NCBI GenBank assembly: GCA_964438605.1
Contig: CAYTKT010000010.1
Coordinates: 1 to 57,099 of the forward strand
Origin: Alangreenwoodia sp964438605
Lineage (GTDB): Bacteria > Bacillota > Clostridia > Peptostreptococcales > Anaerovoracaceae
Direction of reading: 5' to 3'
DNA length: 57,099 nucleotides
Positions within the stretch are counted from its first letter, which is position 1. Every line of letters begins with the position of its first letter. A model generated the notes under the pieces. The model did no database searches and was not told the origin of the DNA. It saw nothing but the letters and a program-made list of their open reading frames with translations. Below, in pieces: positions 52,527-57,099 of the stretch. The position numbers and the translations under genes are program-made.

Positions 52527-52778
52527 TCACGCTCCAATGCTGCGAATCGCTTTTGCCAGCTGGTCCGGACACGAAGTCGTTTTAAAGCCGCAGCGTATGC
52601 CTTCCAGTTTGTCCGCCACGTCAGCCGCCTTCATTCCTTCGAGAAGTACACCAATCCCTTTCAGATTGCCGTTGCATCCGCCAACGTAGCGAACATTTCT
52701 GAGACATCCCTCGTCGTCAATTTCAAACGTAATTTCCGAAGCACAAACTCCCGATGTGTGATATACATAATTCCCCAT
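52527..52778 (-). CDS. TSCPD-domain protein (TIGR03905 type)
   Basis: An 83-residue protein whose ending SCPDQLAKAI and core GGCNGNLKGIG identify the TSCPD domain, also found at the C-terminus of some ribonucleotide reductases. The small stand-alone form is common in Clostridia and its function is unknown; a nucleic-acid or metal role has been suggested from the cysteines (Cys12, Cys25, Cys35, Cys63, Cys70). AGGAG precedes the ATG. Confidence 0.85.
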   Translation of the reverse strand: MGNYVYHTSGVCASEITFEIDDEGCLRNVRYVGGCNGNLKGIGVLLEGMKAADVADKLEGIRCGFKTTSCPDQLAKAIRSIGA

Positions 52779-52945
52779 AACGCCGCATCTCCTGTCAATT
52801 CAACACTTAACTTTATCCTGTAATTCTTTGTAAGATAATTGATATTTTTATTACCGTTCCCGATTTTTTCGCTGTAAGCAATTCAGACTTCACCTTTTCG
52901 CGTATTTCCCGCTTTTTATACCGCATCCGAACTTTGTCCCATGCG

Positions 52946-53209
52946 TTACAAGCTCTGGAAAAACAAGAGCATCAAAACACCGGGGATTCCCAGAATACCT
53001 GCGATGGCAGCCGTCAATAGATTCAGGCCGATATGAATCACCTTCCCGATCAGATTGATAACTACAATGGCAACACCGCCGAGAAGACTGTTAAATATTA
53101 CCTTTCCAGCGTATTTCAGCGGCACGATAAACATACAGATCAGCACAAACAATCCGAACATTCCCACAGTATAAGCCAGCAGGATACCTGCTTCACTCGT
53201 CAACGACAT
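52946..53209 (-). CDS. bofA: BofA-family pro-sigmaK processing inhibitor
   Basis: An 87-residue membrane protein with two or three hydrophobic segments. It ends in GILGIPGVLMLLFF, the conserved tail of the BofA family (PF07441), and has FNSLLGGVAIVVINLIG. In Bacillus BofA restrains SpoIVFB during sporulation. It directly follows recR in transcription order, the classical dnaX-ybaB-recR-bofA order of Firmicutes, and supports a spore-forming lineage. GGAGG precedes the ATG. Confidence 0.88.
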   Translation of the reverse strand: MSLTSEAGILLAYTVGMFGLFVLICMFIVPLKYAGKVIFNSLLGGVAIVVINLIGKVIHIGLNLLTAAIAGILGIPGVLMLLFFQSL

Positions 53210-53453
53210 CTCATCACCTCCGATGAAATATCTTATTCGCAGTCAGCCTGTCCTGATTCAAAAAACGGGACATCTTTTTCTGCGCTGTTTTCCTCAGAAA
53301 TGTATCCGTTCCTCTGCCCTTCACCGGCATCATATCTGCGCTGCGTCTTCTGTCAAAAGAATCTGCTCCGTTTTCCCCTGAAATTCATCAGGCCGCGCTG
53401 TTTCTTTTAACAAAAATGGGGTTCACTGTTTTGATTGCTTTACGCCCGCCGCA

Positions 53454-54053
53454 TCAGAGCGGTCTTCTGCCTTCCATCGCCTTAGACAGCGTAACCTCGT
53501 CGGCATACTCCAGATCGCCGCCCACCGGAATCCCGTGGGCAATTCTCGTTACCCGGATTCCTGACGGCTTAATCAGTCTCGCTATGTACATGGCAGTCGC
53601 TTCGCCTTCAATCGTCGGGTTCGTCGCCAGAATAACTTCATCAATATCATTCTGCTGAAGCCTGATAATCAGCTGTTTCAGATTAATGTCTTCCGGCCCG
53701 ATGCCATCCATCGGTGAAATCGCGCCATTAAGTACGTGATAAAGCCCGTCGTACTCTCTCATCCGCTCCATCGCCGCCACATCACGCGCCTGCTCGACAA
53801 CACATATGACGCTGCGGTCGCGCCGCTCGTCGCTGCAAATCTCGCAAGGGTCCTGATCCGTCAGGTTACCGCAGACCGAACAATACCGCATCGTTGATTT
53901 TGCGTTCGTAATGGCCGATGCCAGCAGATTTGCTTCCTTGTCATCCATCGAGAGAATATGAAATGCCAGGCGCTGTGCGCTTTTTCCACCGATCCCCGGC
54001 AGCTTCGACAATTCCCGGATCAGATTTGCCAGTGGTTTTGCATACTGAGCCAT
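53454..54053 (-). CDS. recR: Recombination protein RecR
   Basis: A 199-residue RecR. The N-terminal helix-hairpin-helix SKLPGIGGKSAQRLAFH, the C4 zinc finger (Cys58, Cys61, Cys70, Cys73 in CSVCGNLTDQDPCEIC) and the Toprim core VVEQARDVAAMER are all present. RecR works with RecO and RecF to load RecA at gaps. It lies 9 bp after ybaB and before bofA. Confidence 0.97.
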   Translation of the reverse strand: MAQYAKPLANLIRELSKLPGIGGKSAQRLAFHILSMDDKEANLLASAITNAKSTMRYCSVCGNLTDQDPCEICSDERRDRSVICVVEQARDVAAMERMREYDGLYHVLNGAISPMDGIGPEDINLKQLIIRLQQNDIDEVILATNPTIEGEATAMYIARLIKPSGIRVTRIAHGIPVGGDLEYADEVTLSKAMEGRRPL

Positions 54054-54062
54054 CCTGTCACC

Positions 54063-54419
54063 TTAGAAAAGACCCGGAATACTGATGCCGTCAGTCGCTT
54101 TTCCCATCTCAGCCTCGCTGATCTCATCGATCTGTCTCATCGCCTCATTGACGGTGACAATAATCAAATCCTGAAGCATTTCGATATCCTCCGGATCTAC
54201 GATCTCCGGCTTTAAATTGACTTCAAGCAGTTCCTTCTTTCCGTTCATCTTTACCGAAACGGCACCGCCGCCAGCCGAAGTTTCGATCTCCTTTGCTTCA
54301 ATCTCTGCCTGCGCCTGCTCCATGCGTGCCTGCATCATCTGAACCTGCGCCAGCTGCTTCTGCACATTTCCTGACTTTCCAGCACTCGGTTTCTTGCCTG
54401 CTTTCATACCTTTTCCCAT
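54063..54419 (-). CDS. ybaB: YbaB/EbfC-family nucleoid-associated protein
   Basis: A 118-residue DNA-binding protein (PF02575) with a Lys/Gly-rich N-terminus, a helical QVQMMQARMEQAQAEIEAKE, the beta core VKMNGKKELLEVNLKPEIVD and DLIIVTVNEAM. It forms dimers that bind DNA. The start at 54419 is set by AGGAGG 9 bp upstream; the open frame to 54452 precedes that site. It lies between dnaX and recR, the conserved order. Confidence 0.95.
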   Translation of the reverse strand: MGKGMKAGKKPSAGKSGNVQKQLAQVQMMQARMEQAQAEIEAKEIETSAGGGAVSVKMNGKKELLEVNLKPEIVDPEDIEMLQDLIIVTVNEAMRQIDEISEAEMGKATDGISIPGLF

Positions 54420-54605
54420 AATAAATTCCTCCTGTCCGGCCCGGCGTATCATACGCCATCCTTCATATTTTATCGCGTTTTGGCCCTTCCATGATTCATC
54501 CCGCTATTTTTTACAGATTGAAACAGCCAAACGAGCCGGTTTCATTCAGGTCCAACCCGCAGTTTTTCTCCTTGCCGTGCACCGTGCTGCCATTTTCCGT
54601 TCTGT

Positions 54606-56699
54606 TCATTCGAGATCCACTTTCATATGGAAACGCTGCCCGATTTGAAGCGCCAGTTCCTCAGCGCTCGGTCCCGCGTCCTGCTGCACGTCTTCGCTCC
54701 GCGGCATCTTACCCATAGCAGCCGCCCCATTGTCAATCCGAAGTGACAGATGACTGCCGTAATACATTTCGAGCTTCGACTCAATTAAAGTCTTGCCCTT
54801 TTCCATCAGAACTTTTTCCGTATAATCATCGTCGACCGTCACGTAAAAATCGTCGTTCGAAATGCGCACCGGATGAGCCTTCGTTTCAATACGAATCAGC
54901 ATCGGCTTTTCCCCCACAGCCTTTTTGACCGCCGTCTTCCAAAGTTCTTCGACGTCACATTCGTCTGCCTGCGCATCAGACTGAGACTGCAAATCATCTG
55001 CCTCCATTCCGTCCGCCAAAGCAGAACCATACGCCGGCGGCTGCGTCTGCATTTGTGGTTCTCCACCAGCACTTATGCCTGTATTCCGGACATTTTCTGT
55101 ATTCCACATCGCCTGGTCTGCCGCACTTTTCACAGAATCCGCCGCTTCCGCGCCCGTGTTCTGTTCGCCTGCCATATCGCCGGCCTTGTCGGTGTGCTCT
55201 TTTATCTCCTGCATCGGCATTTGCGGATAAATTCCTGCTTCCTCATCCGACTGCCACGGCGGAATTTGTATCATTTCCTCTGCATCGTGCCCCGTATTCT
55301 GTGCCGGATTCCACATATTTTCAAAATCGCCAGCTTTACCTGTTGCAACATTCTCCGCACTTTCCGCGGCGGCAAAAGCACCGGCTGCCAGTTCTGCATT
55401 TCCTATATTTTCTGCGATGCCAACCGCACCTGTTCTAACATTCTCTGCACTTTCCGTAGCGGCAGAAGCACCGACTGCCAGTTCTGCACTTCTTATATTT
55501 TCCGCGATGCCAGCCGCACCCGTTCTAACGTTCTTCGTACTTTTCGCGGCGGCGGAAGTACCAGCTGCTGACTGTACCGACGCTCCGTCAAAGCGGAACA
55601 CCGGCTCCATTTCCGGCTGTGAGCCCGCACCAAGACGAACGACGCACATCTCCAGCAGAAGCCGCGGCTGCATCGACCATTTGGCATCGGAAATCGTCTT
55701 TGTCAGATCAGTAATCGACCTGTTCAGCAATTCTGTCGTAATTGCTGCTGCCTGTGCGCGCACGCGCTCTACATTTTCAGTCGACATATTCAATACATTT
55801 TCAGGATTCCTGACGTACTTCGCCATCAACAGATTTCTGAAATGGACAAGCCACTCTTTCATCAGCTGTTTTATATCACTGCCCGATCTGATCATCTGAT
55901 CCAGAAAAATCAACGCCTCGGAAACATTTCCATCCATGATATAACCCGTCAGCGTAATCAGCGATTCCTCGCCTGCCGCACCCAGCAGTTCCGCCACATC
56001 ATCCCTGGAAATTCGATCCTCCCCTGTTGAAATACACTGCTCAAGAATGCTCAAACTGTCACGAACCGAACCGTCCGCATTCGCTGCAATCAGTGCCAGC
56101 GCCGCACGATCCGCATTGACGCCCCGGACGCCGCAAATCATCTCCATATTCTCAATCAGCGCATCTTCGCTCACCCGGCGGAAATTAAGACGTATACAGC
56201 GTGAAAGAATCGTCGGCAAAAGCCTCTGCGGCTCCGTTGTTGCCAGAATAAACACAACGTGTTCCGGCGGTTCCTCCAGTGTCTTGAGAAGCGCATTTTC
56301 CGCGTTCGGCGACAGTACATGAACCTCGTCGATAATATACACTTTATTCCGCCCGCGCACCGGCGGATATTTTACGCTCTCTCGCAGATCCCGAATGTTG
56401 TCGACGCCGCTGTTTGATGCCGCGTCAATTTCAATCACATCGATAAACGATCCTTCCTGAATCGCCTTGCAGTTTTCGCAGACACAGCACGGTCTTTCAC
56501 CGTCACTCTCACAGTTGAGCGCCTTTGCGAGAATCCGGGCAGTCGTCGTCTTTCCCGTACCCCGCGTGCCGCAAAACAGATAGGCATGCCCCGTCTGCCC
56601 CGCAGCGATTTGATTTTTCAAGATCTTTACTATATGATCCTGACCAATAATCTGATCAAATCTGTCCGGCCTGAAATCTCTGTATATCGCTGAATACAT
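54606..56699 (-). CDS. dnaX: DNA polymerase III gamma/tau subunit with a repeat-rich linker
   Basis: A 697-residue clamp-loader ATPase. The N-terminal AAA+ module has Walker A GTRGTGKT (44-51), the zinc module with Cys63, Cys72, Cys74 and Cys77 (RPCCVCENC), Walker B VYIIDEVHVL and the SRC sensor in TILSRCI. A helical collar follows (to about 350). Then comes a long Ala/Gly/Glu/Asn linker (about 375-570) containing three 30-residue tandem units, and a C-terminal tau-like region. GGAGG precedes the ATG. The domain order is normal for Firmicutes tau; the linker repeats are not. Confidence 0.95.
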   Translation of the reverse strand: MYSAIYRDFRPDRFDQIIGQDHIVKILKNQIAAGQTGHAYLFCGTRGTGKTTTARILAKALNCESDGERPCCVCENCKAIQEGSFIDVIEIDAASNSGVDNIRDLRESVKYPPVRGRNKVYIIDEVHVLSPNAENALLKTLEEPPEHVVFILATTEPQRLLPTILSRCIRLNFRRVSEDALIENMEMICGVRGVNADRAALALIAANADGSVRDSLSILEQCISTGEDRISRDDVAELLGAAGEESLITLTGYIMDGNVSEALIFLDQMIRSGSDIKQLMKEWLVHFRNLLMAKYVRNPENVLNMSTENVERVRAQAAAITTELLNRSITDLTKTISDAKWSMQPRLLLEMCVVRLGAGSQPEMEPVFRFDGASVQSAAGTSAAAKSTKNVRTGAAGIAENIRSAELAVGASAATESAENVRTGAVGIAENIGNAELAAGAFAAAESAENVATGKAGDFENMWNPAQNTGHDAEEMIQIPPWQSDEEAGIYPQMPMQEIKEHTDKAGDMAGEQNTGAEAADSVKSAADQAMWNTENVRNTGISAGGEPQMQTQPPAYGSALADGMEADDLQSQSDAQADECDVEELWKTAVKKAVGEKPMLIRIETKAHPVRISNDDFYVTVDDDYTEKVLMEKGKTLIESKLEMYYGSHLSLRIDNGAAAMGKMPRSEDVQQDAGPSAEELALQIGQRFHMKVDLE
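55296..55565. repeat. 90-bp tandem repeat inside dnaX
   Basis: Three 30-codon units (residues 379-408, 409-438 and 439-468). Each follows the scheme GxSAAxxSxxNVRTGAxGIAEN then a six-residue tail ending AELA. The first two are most alike and the third is more worn. Confidence 0.8.
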
Positions 56700-56717
56700 A
56701 AAACCGCCTCCATAAAA

Positions 56718-56881
56718 AAGAAAAAGCTGCCCTTTGAAAGCTCCGCAGAGTGAAAAAGGCTTATCTGCGGCACATAAGAGGTCCCGCTTATCGCTGCTTC
56801 CTTCCGGACCTGACGAGGTTCACAGGTTCTTATTGCGCAGGACCCCAGTCACTCTTACGAAGCCATCAAAGGACAACTGCA
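56718..56881 (-). ncRNA. ffs: Signal recognition particle RNA
   Basis: On the minus strand the conserved domain IV apical loop reads GTCAGGTCCGGAAGGAAGCAGC in two parts (GTCAGGTCC and GGAAGGAAGCAGC, around 56795-56815), diagnostic of SRP RNA. Supporting helices are TGCG..ATAAG with CTTAT..CGCA, AGAGTGA with TCACTCT, and CCTTTGA with TCAAAGG at the ends. The transcript ends in GCAGCTTTTTCTTTTTT. At about 160 nt it is longer than E. coli 4.5S (114 nt) but shorter than the B. subtilis large form, so the Alu part is reduced or absent. It pairs with Ffh for co-translational targeting. The 3' end is set by the T-run about 20 bp before dnaX. Confidence 0.93.
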
Positions 56882-56887
56882 TAACTT

Positions 56888-56916
56888 ATTATATATATCT
56901 TCTGCTGGATCGTCAA
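56888..56916 (-). promoter_or_regulatory. Promoter of the SRP RNA gene
   Basis: Minus strand TTGACG (56916-56911), 17-bp spacer, TATAAT (56893-56888). It places the SRP RNA start near 56881. dnaX may be read through from it. Confidence 0.75.
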
Positions 56917-57026
56917 GTGAAAATATAGTCGGGATAATGTCAAGATTTTGCAGGAAAAGGAACCGCAAGAATCCCTTGAGAAGATTACAGATTGCTTCAT
57001 CTTTTGCGTATAACTCATATTTTGCG

Positions 57027-57046
57027 CATCCCTGCCGGCAGGGATG
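57027..57046. repeat. 20-bp perfect palindrome near the window end
   Basis: CATCCCTGCC/GGCAGGGATG. It lies upstream of the SRP RNA promoter and no gene is seen in 56917-57099. Direct copies of TTTGCG sit beside it. Function unknown. Confidence 0.45.
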
Positions 57047-57099
57047 CCGGGAGTTCGACAGTTAGAACGCAAAAAAATCCCTGAAAGCATTGAAAATGC

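Overview
The window looks like chromosomal DNA of a spore-forming, strictly anaerobic member of the Clostridia (Bacillota). Supporting signs are spoIIID and a bofA-family gene, a two-feoA feo operon with the small Cys-rich FeoB partner, AddB-type recombination, the dnaX-ybaB-recR-bofA block typical of Firmicutes, strong GGAGG ribosome-binding sites with frequent GTG/TTG starts, and a single short SRP RNA upstream of dnaX. The exact family cannot be fixed from sequence reading alone. Nearly all genes lie on the minus strand; the exceptions are tRNA-Leu, cdd, rdgB-yihY, a decayed M23 peptidase gene and a malY-like gene.

Layout. 0-3.5 kb is accessory and decayed: two tandem near-identical AAA-ATPase/PD-(D/E)XK genes, an IS200/IS605-like end, and the frameshifted C-terminus of an S-layer-homology protein. 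3.5-10 kb is the most unusual part: a nitrogenase-like D/K gene pair directly downstream of a polar amino-acid ABC transporter operon. That operon has a consensus promoter and a leader carrying a short ORF and an intrinsic terminator. No nifH, nifB, nifE or nifN is present in the window. 10-15.7 kb holds tRNA-Leu(CAG), cdd and a giant MMPL transporter with seven internal repeats. 15.7-19.4 kb is the ferrous-iron operon (DUF2325, feoA, feoA, feoB, Cys-rich partner), with a 30-bp perfect palindrome just downstream of its -10 box. 19.5-26 kb has an Spx/ArsC-like protein, murA, rdgB-yihY and an ion-transporter-family permease. 26-33.6 kb has an aminotransferase operon, spoIIID, an AhpD-like protein, a polysaccharide deacetylase and an MFS exporter. 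33.8-38.5 kb has a 93-bp minisatellite, a C-S lyase-like aminotransferase, serine acetyltransferase and a MOSC protein. 39-46.6 kb has DUF5131 and DUF4230 genes and a late cobalamin cluster (cbiB, cobD, cobQ/cbiP), followed by a phosphoglycerate-mutase-type phosphatase. 46.9-57 kb has a Gx-type membrane protein, a NusG-domain-II protein, addB, TSCPD, bofA, recR, ybaB, dnaX and the SRP RNA.

Themes. Sulfur and iron functions recur: the nitrogenase-like Fe-S proteins, a possible sulfur amino-acid importer, cysE, malY, MOSC and feo. The strongest candidate for an undescribed system is the importer plus nitrogenase-like reductase. A second theme is in-frame expansion: MMPL, cbiB, cobD, cobQ, addB and dnaX all carry inserted low-complexity or tandemly repeated segments, and several intergenic regions between 33 and 47 kb carry degenerate tandem repeats. 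This suggests replication slippage tolerated in hydrophilic linkers.
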